This document shows, one piece after another, positions 9,399 to 18,406 of a stretch of DNA of 62,263 bases. Below the pieces are notes generated by a model. The model was not told where the DNA came from and did not search any database. It saw only the letters and a program-made list of their open reading frames with translations. The DNA comes from Phycisphaerales bacterium UBA5793. GTDB taxonomy: Bacteria > Planctomycetota > Phycisphaerae > Phycisphaerales > UBA5793. The stretch lies in assembly GCA_002418285.1 (NCBI GenBank), contig DIDT01000058.1:1-62263 (forward strand), read 5' to 3'. A program made the translations under genes and the position numbers. Each line of letters begins with the position of its first letter. Position 1 is the first letter of the stretch.

Positions 9399-10972
9399 GC
9401 GGTGCACGTCGCCTCCTCCTCGCTGGCATCCTCGAGACCATGGAACGTCACACTGACCGACTCGGAGGCGGCGTCGTACTCGACCCGCCAGATGAGCAAT
9501 TGAACGAGCCGCTCGCGCTCGGCCGTGGTGAGGCGTTCCCACATCGGGTCGAACGCCTCGAGAGCACCGGCGAGTTCGTCTTCATCGAGCATCCGCGAGC
9601 GTATCGACTCGATGCGTGTGTTGAGCCGGCGCATTTCGGTCATGTTCCTGCCGATCTCGTCGCGCAATTCGGCCGCACGGCTTGCAGATCCATTGCGATC
9701 GGCACCACTATCGACGAGGGCGCGAAGTTCGCCGCGATGCTGCTCGAGTCGATCTGCCAATGCGTCGCGGTTGGCATCCAGTTCGTCGGCCCGCTCGCGA
9801 AGTCGCTCCTGTGCCCGCTTCACCGAGTCGGCCAGGATCGCATCGTCGCGGCCCAACGCCCGGATCTGGTCGATGACGAACTTCTCAACGTCCGGCGCCG
9901 GCAACGAAGGGCAGGGACATTCGCCCCACCCTCGCTTCTGCGCGTGCGTGCAGACGTAGTACCGGTATCGCCGTTCTGCGCCCGACTTGGTCTGCTTGGC
10001 GGCGTAGTGGTGGATCATGGCGCAGTTGCACGCCTTGCAGCGGATGATGCCCTTGAGCAACGCGCCGTACTGATTGCGGTCGCCGCGCCCTTCGACGGTG
10101 CGGTTGGCTTTGAGCATCGTGCCCACCTGCTCGAAGATCGTCTGGTCGATGATTGCGTCGTGCTGGCCGTCGTAGATGTCACCCTTGTGGGTTACCTTGC
10201 CGAGATAGGCCACGTTTGTGAGCAGATGGAAGAGGGTGGACTTATCGAACCGGTTGCCGCCCATGGCCTTTCCGGCCTTCGTCGTCCACGCCTTGTTTGT
10301 CCAGCCGAGCGAGTCAAGTCGACGGAGCGTCTGCATGATTGAGGCGCACTCGAGGTAGAGATCGAAAATGCGCCGCACCCGCTCGGCTTCGAACTCGTTG
10401 ATGACTAGCCGATTGCCGCCGGAACGGCGCTCGATGTCGTAGCCGAGGATCGGCTTGCCGCCACCCCACATGCCCTTGCGCTTGGCCGCAGCGATCTTGT
10501 CTCGCGTGCGCTCGGAGATTATCTCACGTTCGAACTGGGCAAAAGACAGAAGGATGTTGAGCGTCAGCCGGCCCATCGAGTGCGTTGTGTTGAACTGCTG
10601 CGTTACCGAAACAAAGGACACGCCGTGCTCATCGAACGCAGCCATCATGCGGGCGAAGTCCATCAGGGACCTGCTGAGCCGGTCGACCTTGTAAACGACG
10701 ACGCAGTCGATCAGACCCGCCTCGATGTCGGCTAGGAGTTGCTGGACAGCGGGCCGTTCGAGGTTTCCGCCGGTGAATCCGCCGTCGTCAAACCGCGTGG
10801 GGAGGCAGATCCAACCCTCAGCCTTCTGACTCGCAATGAACGCCTCAGCACTCTCGCGCTGCGCATCGAGAGAGTTGAAGTCCTGTTCCAGACCCTCATC
10901 CGATGACTTGCGCGTATAGACCGCACATCGAGTTTGAGTGTGCGGCACGGTGGTCCCGCTACGGCGTCTCAT
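9395..10972 (-). CDS. Large serine recombinase (integrase-type)
   Basis: A 525-residue site-specific recombinase. I chose the ATG at 10972 (MRRRSGTTV); the open frame extends into the neighbouring gene. Resolvase domain: AVYTRKSSDEG with candidate nucleophile S23, and VVYKVDRLSRS. Recombinase domain: WGGGKPILGYDI. Then a zinc-ribbon beta domain (IIRCKACNCAMIHH to CTHAQKRGWGECPCP) and a coiled coil (about residues 390-450). This is the architecture of integrases of phages and integrative elements. It overlaps the DUF2924 gene by 14 bp and the HTH gene by 4 bp. Its location at the edge of the phage-type block, next to non-phage genes, suggests the attachment site is close. Confidence 0.92.
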   Translation of the reverse strand: MRRRSGTTVPHTQTRCAVYTRKSSDEGLEQDFNSLDAQRESAEAFIASQKAEGWICLPTRFDDGGFTGGNLERPAVQQLLADIEAGLIDCVVVYKVDRLSRSLMDFARMMAAFDEHGVSFVSVTQQFNTTHSMGRLTLNILLSFAQFEREIISERTRDKIAAAKRKGMWGGGKPILGYDIERRSGGNRLVINEFEAERVRRIFDLYLECASIMQTLRRLDSLGWTNKAWTTKAGKAMGGNRFDKSTLFHLLTNVAYLGKVTHKGDIYDGQHDAIIDQTIFEQVGTMLKANRTVEGRGDRNQYGALLKGIIRCKACNCAMIHHYAAKQTKSGAERRYRYYVCTHAQKRGWGECPCPSLPAPDVEKFVIDQIRALGRDDAILADSVKRAQERLRERADELDANRDALADRLEQHRGELRALVDSGADRNGSASRAAELRDEIGRNMTEMRRLNTRIESIRSRMLDEDELAGALEAFDPMWERLTTAERERLVQLLIWRVEYDAASESVSVTFHGLEDASEEEATCTA

Positions 10973-11489
10973 GCCGATGCCTCCGCGCGGGGTTCTTGGT
11001 GAGGCCGAAGAAGAGCATCCCATTCCAGTGGGAGCCGGTGATCGTATGGGCGACGGCGCTGAGCGAGCGGTACACCTCGCCGTCGTACTCGAAGCCATTC
11101 GGCAGGATGTTGACCAGATAGACGCGGCCCTTGAACTGCCGCGTCAGTTTCGTCCCGGGCGGCGGCATGCGCTCGTCGCGCTGGATCGGCATCGCGGCAC
11201 TCGCGACGCCACCGTGGACGAGGATCGGTGTGACCGGACCCTTGGGCGGCCGCAGCCGCAGGTCGGCGTCGCGGGCGAGTTCGCCAGCCCGTTGCCGCGC
11301 CTGCTCCATCGCCCGGCTCGCGAGATCACCTTCCGCCAGCGCCTGAATCCGCCACGCCACCCGGCGCAGGAGCCATTGCCGATTGCCCGACCGGGCTGCT
11401 TCGCCGAAGACCTTAGCATACTTCTCCCGCAGCTGTCCGACGGTCATTCCGTCGAGGCTGTCAATACTGTTCCGCACATCTCCGTTCAT
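10959..11489 (-). CDS. DUF2924 family protein
   Basis: A 176-residue basic protein with the DUF2924 signature: LREKYAKVFGEAARSGNRQW and LLRRVAWRIQALAEG near the N-terminus, PPPGTKLTRQFKG and YEVRSLSAVAH-like text later (here EVYRSLSAVAHTITGSHWNG). DUF2924 proteins are almost always next to a large serine recombinase and are presumed DNA-binding accessory proteins; the C-terminal half resembles a DNA-interacting module. It overlaps the recombinase downstream and the small gene upstream. Confidence 0.85.
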   Translation of the reverse strand: MNGDVRNSIDSLDGMTVGQLREKYAKVFGEAARSGNRQWLLRRVAWRIQALAEGDLASRAMEQARQRAGELARDADLRLRPPKGPVTPILVHGGVASAAMPIQRDERMPPPGTKLTRQFKGRVYLVNILPNGFEYDGEVYRSLSAVAHTITGSHWNGMLFFGLTKNPARRHRHETP

Positions 11490-11674
11490 CGCGTCCTCCC
11501 GTGGCCACTCTGGGACCGTTCACCAGTGGGCACACTGAGGGCTCGATGGGGCGCGAGTTCAAGGCATGTCGGCGAAGAACTTTCGGCGGCCGGAAGATCC
11601 GGGGAGTCCACGGCCCGGGCCATGCCCGTGGCCAAGATGTCGAGGATTTCGGTACGCCGGTAAGCCGTGTTCAT
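11486..11674 (-). CDS. Small protein upstream of DUF2924 (possible HTH)
   Basis: A 62-residue open frame beginning MNTAYRRTEILDILATGMAR, with an ATGA overlap with the DUF2924 gene. The N-terminal helix pattern and the overlap suggest a genuine leader gene of the recombinase operon; the C-terminal half is low complexity. It has no recognised domain, and its short length keeps confidence moderate. Confidence 0.45.
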   Translation of the reverse strand: MNTAYRRTEILDILATGMARAVDSPDLPAAESSSPTCLELAPHRALSVPTGERSQSGHGRTR

Positions 11675-12032
11675 CGCGGCACATCGGCGGCGTCTGGGGG
11701 GAGGGTCGTGCATGAGGTGAATCCCAGGGGGAAGGGTCACCTTCTATGTCTGCACGAAGTCGGAAAAGTGTCGCAGGTCCCGCGCACTGCCGCGCACATC
11801 CATCTTGTTTCCGCCCCCCGCGGCCACGTCGGCTGGCTCTCACTTCGAGACAATGGAATCGGACTGAGACGGCTCCGCGCGGACCAACGCAGTCGGGCCG
11901 CCCCGCAGATCAGGAGAATCCCCGACCAGTCGAGTCCTGCAATCCGGATAAAATGGATCAGTGTATCCTGTACTCACGAATTTGCTGCGGTGCCCGCCTA
12001 GCCCGGACTCTCGACGACAGGAGGATTGACAC
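11675..12032. other. Divergent intergenic region, candidate element boundary
   Basis: This 358-bp gap separates the minus-strand recombinase operon from the plus-strand ABC exporter. Open frames here have no credible composition or start. An AGGAGG ribosome-binding site lies 8 bp before the exporter ATG. An inverted pair GGATA/TATCC sits around 11948-11972, in the likely promoter region of the exporter. Because serine integrases usually lie next to their attachment site, this gap is the best place to look for an att core, but I cannot identify one without a matching second end. Confidence 0.4.
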
Positions 12033-13190
12033 ATGGTCCAGAGGGTCATCCGACCTCTTGTTTTTCTATTGGTCGTGGCTGCGGCCGTGGCCGCGGTACT
12101 CTGGCAGACCCGTTGGCGGCCTGTGCCTGTCGAGGCGGCTGAGGCCCGAGTGCAATCGGTGCTCGTCGAGACGATGGGGACGGGCACGCTTGAAGCGCGC
12201 ATCTCGAGCATCGTGTCCTCGAAGATCACCGGACGCATCGTCGATCTCGCGGCTGATCAGGGGGATTGGGTGGAAGCGGATCAGATCATCGTGCGTCTGG
12301 ACGACGTCGATCTGCAGCGCCAAGTAGAACTGGCGAGTGCCAATGTGGAAGTGCAAGCCGCTGCTCTGGACCGGCTGCAATCGGATCGGGCGCGAGCCGA
12401 GGCTGTTCAGCGTCAGGCTCGTCTCGAGTATGAGCGAGCGATGGCCGCCTATGAGCACGGCGGGGCAACGGCGTTGGAGCGCGACCGGGCATTGGAGCAA
12501 CTTGAGATTTCCAATGCTGAGTTTACTCGCTCTGAAGGGGCGATCACGGAAGCGCGCGCCGCGCACGTTTCGTCACAACGCATCCTCGACTATCACCGCG
12601 CGCAGCTTGATGACACCGTGATCCGAAGCCCCGTCACGGGTCTGGTGGTGCGGAGGGATCGTGAACGCGGGGACATCGTGGCGCCGGGGTCGTCCATACT
12701 TCGCGTGATTGAGACGGAGACGCTGTGGGTCTCTGCGTGGGTTGATGAAACGGAAATGGCGCGCGTTGAGCTTGACCAACCGGCCCGTGTGGTGTTTCGT
12801 GCCGAGCCCCGGCACGACCGCCAAGGTCACGTTGCACGACTGGGTCGGGAGGTTGACCCGGAGCTGCGCGAGTACCTTGTGGATGTGGCGGTCGATGAAC
12901 TGCCGCCTTCCTGGGCGGTCGGTCAGCGAGCCGAAGTGTTCATCATGACCGATGTTGCCGAGGAGGCGATTGCGATCCCTGCCGAGTTTCTCATGGTGCG
13001 GGATGGCACCGAGGGGGTCTGGATTGCGGAGGGTGGTCGCGCGGCATGGAGGCCGTGCGAAATCGGGCTACGCGGCTGTGACATGATCCAAGTCGTTTCC
13101 AACCTCGAAGCGGGCCAGACGGTGATCAGGCCCGTCAGCGAAGCGGCGAAGCGCATGCTGCGTGTGGGTCGAAGGGTGCAGATGCCATGA
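12033..13190 (+). CDS. Membrane-fusion (HlyD/MacA-like) subunit of an ABC exporter
   Basis: A 385-residue periplasmic adaptor. It has an N-terminal membrane anchor (PLVFLLVVAAAVAAVLW), a biotinyl-lipoyl-like half (GRIVDLAADQGDWVEADQ), a coiled-coil hairpin (about residues 90-190) and the second lipoyl half with DTVIRSPVTGLVVRRD, followed by a beta-barrel. These are the hallmarks of HlyD/MacA/DevB adaptors. The gene has a strong AGGAGG site and overlaps the permease gene by 4 bp (ATGA). It couples inner-membrane transport to export across the periplasm. Substrate unknown. Confidence 0.85.
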   Translation: MVQRVIRPLVFLLVVAAAVAAVLWQTRWRPVPVEAAEARVQSVLVETMGTGTLEARISSIVSSKITGRIVDLAADQGDWVEADQIIVRLDDVDLQRQVELASANVEVQAAALDRLQSDRARAEAVQRQARLEYERAMAAYEHGGATALERDRALEQLEISNAEFTRSEGAITEARAAHVSSQRILDYHRAQLDDTVIRSPVTGLVVRRDRERGDIVAPGSSILRVIETETLWVSAWVDETEMARVELDQPARVVFRAEPRHDRQGHVARLGREVDPELREYLVDVAVDELPPSWAVGQRAEVFIMTDVAEEAIAIPAEFLMVRDGTEGVWIAEGGRAAWRPCEIGLRGCDMIQVVSNLEAGQTVIRPVSEAAKRMLRVGRRVQMP

Positions 13191-14398
13191 ACCTCGCGAT
13201 TCGGGATGTTCGCCATAATCTCGGACGCTTCGGCTTGACCGCTCTTGGCATCGGTCTTCTGCTCATGATCGTGATGGGCATGGGCGGCATCTATCAGGGG
13301 ATCGTTGAGGATGCCACGTTGCTCGTGGATGAGCTTGACGCTGATCTCTGGCTGGTACAGGCGGAAACACGTGGACCGTTTGCGGAAGTGTCGCGGCTTG
13401 CGCCGACACTCGAAGACCGGGCGCTGGCGGTCCCGGGCGTTGTCAGTGCGCGCCGCTTTGCAACACACACGATTCAGCGGGAACACGGGGGGCGGCAGAT
13501 GCGGCTCGTGGTGGTCGGTCTGGCGTGGCCGCAGGACCGAGGTGAGTGGCTCCCGCTTGCATCGGGTCGACGGCTGGCCCAGGCACGATTCGAGTTTGTG
13601 GCTGATGAATCGCTTGGACTCTCGGTTGGCGAGAAATTGCGACTGGGGCGCGATGTCTACACGGTCACCGGCGTGACCCGACACATGATCGGAACGGGCG
13701 GTGACGGCCTGGCTTTCTTCACGGTGCGCGATGCGCAAACGATTCAGTTTGAGCTTTCGCCCGAGGCGATTCGCTTTGAGCGGGAGTCACGCCGCGCCCG
13801 GGCGCAGGACCTCGACCTCGGGTTGACTCAGCCGGCTTTGCTGGAGCGGGCCGGTCGGCCCGTTGAGACGCTTCCCGCGATCGGTCCAGCCATGGTGAGT
13901 GCTGTTTTGGTGGATCTCGGGCCGGGTGCGGACGGCGATGCAGTCCGCGCGACGTTTGAAGGGTGGCCCGACGTCTCGACCTACACCAGCGACGAACAGC
14001 GGTCGCTATTGCTCGAGGGTCCGGTGGACCGAGCGCGGCGACAGATCGGGCTGTTTCGAGCTCTGCTTGTGCTCATCTCTGCGCTGGTCATGGCCCTCAT
14101 TCTGTACACCCTTACACTCGATAAACTTCATGATATCGCGATGCTTAAACTGATCGGAGCTCGCGACCGTGTCATCCTCGGCCTGGTGCTGCAGGAGGCG
14201 TTTTTGCTCGGCGCGATCGGGTATGTCATCGCCTACGTCGTTGGGATGCAGGTGTACCCGTTCTTCCCTCGTCGCGTCATCATTACCAACGAGATGTTGA
14301 TCTGGCTTGCCGGAGCCGTTGCTGTGCTTTGCCTGATTGGAAGCATTTTGGGCATTTGGAAGGCCATGCGCGTTCAGCCCAATGAGGTGCTTTCATGA
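13187..14398 (+). CDS. FtsX/MacB-type ABC transporter permease
   Basis: A 403-residue permease. One membrane helix lies at the N-terminus (LTALGIGLLLMIVMGMGG), followed by a large periplasmic domain and three C-terminal helices (about residues 285-310, 335-360 and 370-392), the FtsX/MacB topology. The motif LILYTLTLDKLHDIAMLKLI resembles the FtsX-like loop contacting the ATPase. It sits between adaptor and ATPase genes with ATGA overlaps on both sides. DevC-type heterocyst exporter permeases have the same layout. Confidence 0.85.
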   Translation: MNLAIRDVRHNLGRFGLTALGIGLLLMIVMGMGGIYQGIVEDATLLVDELDADLWLVQAETRGPFAEVSRLAPTLEDRALAVPGVVSARRFATHTIQREHGGRQMRLVVVGLAWPQDRGEWLPLASGRRLAQARFEFVADESLGLSVGEKLRLGRDVYTVTGVTRHMIGTGGDGLAFFTVRDAQTIQFELSPEAIRFERESRRARAQDLDLGLTQPALLERAGRPVETLPAIGPAMVSAVLVDLGPGADGDAVRATFEGWPDVSTYTSDEQRSLLLEGPVDRARRQIGLFRALLVLISALVMALILYTLTLDKLHDIAMLKLIGARDRVILGLVLQEAFLLGAIGYVIAYVVGMQVYPFFPRRVIITNEMLIWLAGAVAVLCLIGSILGIWKAMRVQPNEVLS

Positions 14399-15153
14399 AC
14401 GCCCCGTCCGATCATCCTGCGATCGAAACACGCGGACTTACCAAGATCTACGGCAGCGGCAACACCGAAGTGAGAGCACTTCGCGACGTGACCTTCACGC
14501 TCAACCGAGGCGAGGTCGTGGCGCTACTGGGCCCGAGCGGATCGGGAAAGTCGACGCTGCTGGGCATCGTCGGTCTGATCAATGCGCCGACCCGCGGTGA
14601 AGTCATGCTCGACGGCACACCGGTTTACCGTGATGCACGTGCGCTTGTGGATGTGCGCCGATATCGCCGTGAGCGAATCGGGTTCGTGTTTCAAAAGTCC
14701 AACCTCATCCCGTTTCTTTCTGCTCGTGAGAATGTGCAGGTCGCACTTGAGATCGCAGGCGCTTCGGGTCGCAACGCGCGCCGCCGATCCATGGAACTGC
14801 TCGAAACACTCGGTCTGTCCGACCGAGCGCACCACCTGCCGCGCGCCTTGTCGGGCGGACAGCAGCAACGGGTTGCCATCGCTCGGGCGCTGGCGAATCG
14901 GCCCAGCCTCATGCTGGCCGATGAACCAACAGCCGCGCTCGACAGCGAACGGGGACGACAGGTGATGGGTCTCTTTCGCGATCTTGGCCATCAACAGGGT
15001 GCCGGCGTGCTTGTTGTCACGCACGACCATCGCGCACTTGATGTCTTTGACCGGGTGTTGGAGATGGAAGACGGCCTCCTGCGCGATGCAACGGTGTCAG
15101 ATCTGACCGCAGGGGCGACGAATGTTGGCGGCAGCCAGCCGGGTGAGGCCTGA
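14395..15153 (+). CDS. ABC transporter ATP-binding protein (MacB/LolD/DevA-like)
   Basis: A 252-residue ABC ATPase. Walker A is LLGPSGSGKSTL (about residues 44-55), the Q-loop is in GFVFQKSNLIP, the signature is LSGGQQQRVAIARAL, Walker B is LMLADEPTAALD and the switch histidine is in VVTHDHR. The insert pattern matches the MacB/LolD subfamily that works with FtsX-like permeases. It is the third gene of the exporter operon and is followed by a long intergenic region with a strong hairpin. Confidence 0.92.
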   Translation: MNAPSDHPAIETRGLTKIYGSGNTEVRALRDVTFTLNRGEVVALLGPSGSGKSTLLGIVGLINAPTRGEVMLDGTPVYRDARALVDVRRYRRERIGFVFQKSNLIPFLSARENVQVALEIAGASGRNARRRSMELLETLGLSDRAHHLPRALSGGQQQRVAIARALANRPSLMLADEPTAALDSERGRQVMGLFRDLGHQQGAGVLVVTHDHRALDVFDRVLEMEDGLLRDATVSDLTAGATNVGGSQPGEA

Positions 15154-15805
15154 ACCGGTGTGAGTCGCATCGGCCAGAACAAGTGTCCCGTGCCTAGATC
15201 GCGTATTCGTTCGCATCGCGCCCCCGTTCCCCAAAACCTGTAAACCAAGAGCCGAGAGCACGAGAGAGCGGGTCGTCGTGGAGGGCGTTTGGGACGTTCG
15301 GATCGCCGCCCCTCGCTCTCGCCACAAACCCGAGAGCGCCGAAGGGCCGCCACGGCGTGCAAACGGGGCCGATCGGCGCGTCCGTCCGTAAACGACACGG
15401 CCTCCGCCGAGATTGGGCGGAGGCCGTGAACTCCCCGATCCGAACGGTTTCAAACCGTTGGCTGTTCTTGGCGAAGGGCGTTTTGCCCTCGCACAGCGTT
15501 AACCAAGGAGGCCGAGCCGCTCTGGCGCTGTGAAAAACGCGGTCGGTCTTGCCGGCACTGGCACCTCGGTGACCGGTCAGTCGGCGACGCCCACCCCCCG
15601 AGCACCCCACCGTGCGAGATCGGAATCCACCTGCTCTGCGCTCGCGCAGCGTTAACCACACGTCACGTTCGAACTCGGCGCACGCTGGTTAACTGTGCCC
15701 GAACGCCGTGCCAGCGAAGGGACTTGGGCGTCGTACGCATGACCGTCCCGGTGCCGGCTGAGATCTTCGCTCTCGATTGCGGACTTGGGCGGGACCAGTG
15801 TGTGC
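15154..15805. other. Long intergenic region with inverted repeats, between convergent operons
   Basis: No credible gene is present in these 650 bp. It holds a 13-bp perfect hairpin (annotated separately), a 17-bp palindrome at 15443-15459 (AACGGTTT, one base, AAACCGTT), a small hairpin with AGGGC/GCCCT arms at about 15475-15490, and two identical copies of CAGCGTTAACCA at 15494-15505 and 15647-15658, with TGGTTAAC inverted at 15686-15693. The repeats may be regulator sites or remnants of a mobile element. Confidence 0.55.
15396..15428. terminator. Perfect 13-bp hairpin, probable bidirectional terminator
   Basis: CACGGCCTCCGCC at 15396-15408 pairs perfectly with GGCGGAGGCCGTG at 15416-15428 around a 7-nt loop. 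It lies between the convergent exporter operon and pnkp. There is no T-tract, so if it terminates transcription it is of the stem-only type, or it protects the mRNA 3' end. Confidence 0.6.
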
Positions 15806-18406
15806 TCAGAGCCGTGGATCGACCGGTTCGCTTTCCATCGCCAAGACGGCGAACACGCACTCGTGTACGCGACGGAGGGGTTCGCGGCGGACGAAGCGTT
15901 CGAGCGACTCGACGCCCAGCGCGAATTCCGACAGGGCCAGCGCACGCTTGTGATTCAGTCCGCGCTTCCGCAACCGGGTCAGATTCTCGGGTGCCGTGTA
16001 TTCCGGCCCGTAGATGATGCGCAGGTACTCTGGTCCGCGGCACTTGATGGCGGGCTGGAGGAGTCCCTTCATCCCACGGACTACGAAGTCAAACGGCTTG
16101 ACGACCATGCCCTCGCCTCCTCGCCTCGTCATTGCAAGCCACCAATCGACCGCTTCAGCGACGTCAACCTCGCTGTTGAGATTGACGACACGAAACGGCG
16201 TAGCGAGCAGCAATCCCTCGTCTGCAGCGCACAATCGAGCGAGCGTTTCCATGTGCCAGACGTGATCACGATTGACATGGACCATCTTCTCACTGGCGAG
16301 GATGTGGAACGGAGCGAGTTTGAGATCGTCCAGGCAGGAGACTGGCCAGCAGTAGTGGCGATAGGCATTGGTGAACTTCTCGGCCATGGAGCGTCGATCA
16401 TCAAACTTGTGCTTCAGGTCCGCAATGGCATCGCCGTACACTGCGGTTGCGGTGTCGAGTACGCTCACAACTTCTCCCAGTGCGGCGCTCGCGGCGGCGC
16501 CAACGGCCGCATACTGCTCCTGCAACAGGGCTTGCGCCTTCGCCGACCAAGGCATGAGTTCGCAATCGAGGCAGATCCAGGACGTATCCAGCTCGTCCCA
16601 CAGGCCCGCAGCGCCGACAGCCGCCTGCACACGTTCGAGAAACGTCTTCTCCAGCGGTGCATCGTTGAAGAACCGTCGGCCGGTGCGCGTATAGCAGATG
16701 CCAATCTCCGGCTCGCCGTCGTGTGGGCCGTTGACACCGAACCGCTCCCTTGCCGCATCGACGTCTCGACAGACGATGACCACGGCGCGCGAGCCCATGT
16801 GCTTCTCTTCGATGACGACGCGGTCGACGCCTCGGGTGCGAAAGTGCTCGAGCGCCTCTGCCGGATACTCAAGGTAACCTTCGCGCTCGCTCGTCTCACT
16901 CGGGGACATCGTTGGCGGCAGGTAGATGAGCCAGCGAGGATCGGCGGCAAACCGGCTCATCACCTCCAGAGCTGCAGTTGCGTTCTCCTCGCGAAGCGTG
17001 ATACTGCGATGCAGCCGCGTCTCGATCAGGCGCTTGCCGACCACATCCGCCAGGTTGAGCGTTGTGTCATTCTGCTGCTGCACGCTCAGTTCGGCGGCGC
17101 CCAGCACGGGGTTGAGCGGCTTGGCCGGTGCGGAGTACAGCCGGTGGGCGGCAACTGAAACGAGTTCCCGCTGGGGGTAACGCAAAGCCGTCAACGCCCC
17201 GCCGAATACACAGCCCGTATCGATGCAGATGGTGTTGTTGAGCCAGTCCGCTTGTGGCACCGGCGTGTGCCCATAGACCACCATGGCCCGGCCGCGGTAT
17301 TCCGCAGCCCAGTTGTATCGCACGGGCAGGCCGAACTCATCCGTTTCACCCGTCGTCTCGCCGTAGAGACAGAACTCGCGCACGCGTCCCGAGCCTCGTC
17401 CCTGCATTTCTTCTTTCAGGCCCGCGTGCGCAACGACGAGCCGGCCGTCGTCGTAGACATGGTGGCTGATCAGCCCGTCAATGAAGTTGCGTACCTGCTC
17501 GATGAACTCGGGCGGCTCACTGTCAAGTTGAGCCACCGTCTCTGCTAGGCCATGCGTCAGCTGGACGTTCTTCCCATTGAGTTTGCGCAGCAGTTTCACA
17601 TCGTGGTTACCCGGAATGCAGTACGCTGTACCCTCGGCAACGGCTCGCATAACCAGCCGCAACACGGCAGGTGACTTTGGTCCCCGATCGACCAAGTCAC
17701 CAAGGAAGACGAGCTTGCGCGCAGCACCATGCTCATCGACGGGTGGAGCGATCGACCAGTCGCCCTCAGGTTTCTCTGAGTCCTGTCGCACGCTGTAGCC
17801 AAGCAGGCTGATCAATTCGATTAGTTCATCGAAGCAGCCGTGGACATCACCGATGATGTCCAATGGCCCGTGCTCGTGCTGCTTGTTGTTCCACAGCGGG
17901 GTTCGCTGGATCGTCGCTGCGTCAACCTCTTCGACGGTTCCGAGCGTCCACACATGGCGGAACCCCTCCCGTCGCAGACCGCGCAGATTCCGTCGAAGTG
18001 TCTGTCGTTGGCTTCGGATGACGTGCGGACCGAAGTTGCGGTCGGGCCGAACGCTGTTGCGATCGTGACAGAGTCGTTCTGGCAGATCCAGCACGATCGC
18101 CACTGGGAGACAGTGGTATTGCCGGGCAAGATCAACGTACTTGCGTCGGTCCTCCCGCCGGAGATTCGTCGCATCGACCACGGTGAGCAGGCCATTCTTG
18201 AGGCGCTTGCCGGCGATGTAGGAGAGGACGTCAAAGGCGTCACCGGTCGCTGCCTGATTGTTCTCATCATCTGAAACGAGACCGCGGCAATAGTCCGAGG
18301 AGATGACTTCGGTCGGCTTGAAGTGCTTGCGCGCAAACGACGACTTACCCGATCCGGACACTCCGACGAGAACCACCAGCGAGAGTTCTGGGAGGTCGAT
18401 ATTCAT
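15806..18406 (-). CDS. pnkp: Polynucleotide kinase-phosphatase-ligase (bacterial Pnkp), RNA repair
   Basis: An 866-residue three-domain RNA-repair enzyme. The N-terminal kinase has a P-loop (GVSGSGKS, residues 15-22) and phosphorylates 5'-OH ends. The central metallophosphatase has DIIGDVHGCFDE (about residue 185), FLGDLVDRGP and IPGNHD, and removes 2',3'-cyclic and 3' phosphates. The C-terminal adenylyltransferase/ligase-like domain has motif I (EEKHMGSR, about residue 533), whose lysine would be adenylylated. Domain order and length match bacterial Pnkp, which works with Hen1 to repair RNAs cut by ribotoxins. The gene overlaps hen1 by 4 bp, so the two form one operon. Confidence 0.95.
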   Translation of the reverse strand: MNIDLPELSLVVLVGVSGSGKSSFARKHFKPTEVISSDYCRGLVSDDENNQAATGDAFDVLSYIAGKRLKNGLLTVVDATNLRREDRRKYVDLARQYHCLPVAIVLDLPERLCHDRNSVRPDRNFGPHVIRSQRQTLRRNLRGLRREGFRHVWTLGTVEEVDAATIQRTPLWNNKQHEHGPLDIIGDVHGCFDELIELISLLGYSVRQDSEKPEGDWSIAPPVDEHGAARKLVFLGDLVDRGPKSPAVLRLVMRAVAEGTAYCIPGNHDVKLLRKLNGKNVQLTHGLAETVAQLDSEPPEFIEQVRNFIDGLISHHVYDDGRLVVAHAGLKEEMQGRGSGRVREFCLYGETTGETDEFGLPVRYNWAAEYRGRAMVVYGHTPVPQADWLNNTICIDTGCVFGGALTALRYPQRELVSVAAHRLYSAPAKPLNPVLGAAELSVQQQNDTTLNLADVVGKRLIETRLHRSITLREENATAALEVMSRFAADPRWLIYLPPTMSPSETSEREGYLEYPAEALEHFRTRGVDRVVIEEKHMGSRAVVIVCRDVDAARERFGVNGPHDGEPEIGICYTRTGRRFFNDAPLEKTFLERVQAAVGAAGLWDELDTSWICLDCELMPWSAKAQALLQEQYAAVGAAASAALGEVVSVLDTATAVYGDAIADLKHKFDDRRSMAEKFTNAYRHYCWPVSCLDDLKLAPFHILASEKMVHVNRDHVWHMETLARLCAADEGLLLATPFRVVNLNSEVDVAEAVDWWLAMTRRGGEGMVVKPFDFVVRGMKGLLQPAIKCRGPEYLRIIYGPEYTAPENLTRLRKRGLNHKRALALSEFALGVESLERFVRREPLRRVHECVFAVLAMESEPVDPRL

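Noticed and set aside
11501..12001. Plus-strand frame of 166 codons upstream of the exporter
   Set aside because: No ribosome-binding site, no protein-like composition, and it overlaps the 62-residue gene of the recombinase operon.
15154..15805. tRNA or structured RNA gene in the long intergenic region
   Set aside because: The stems found are simple palindromes and a terminator-like hairpin; I could not fit a cloverleaf or a known riboswitch.
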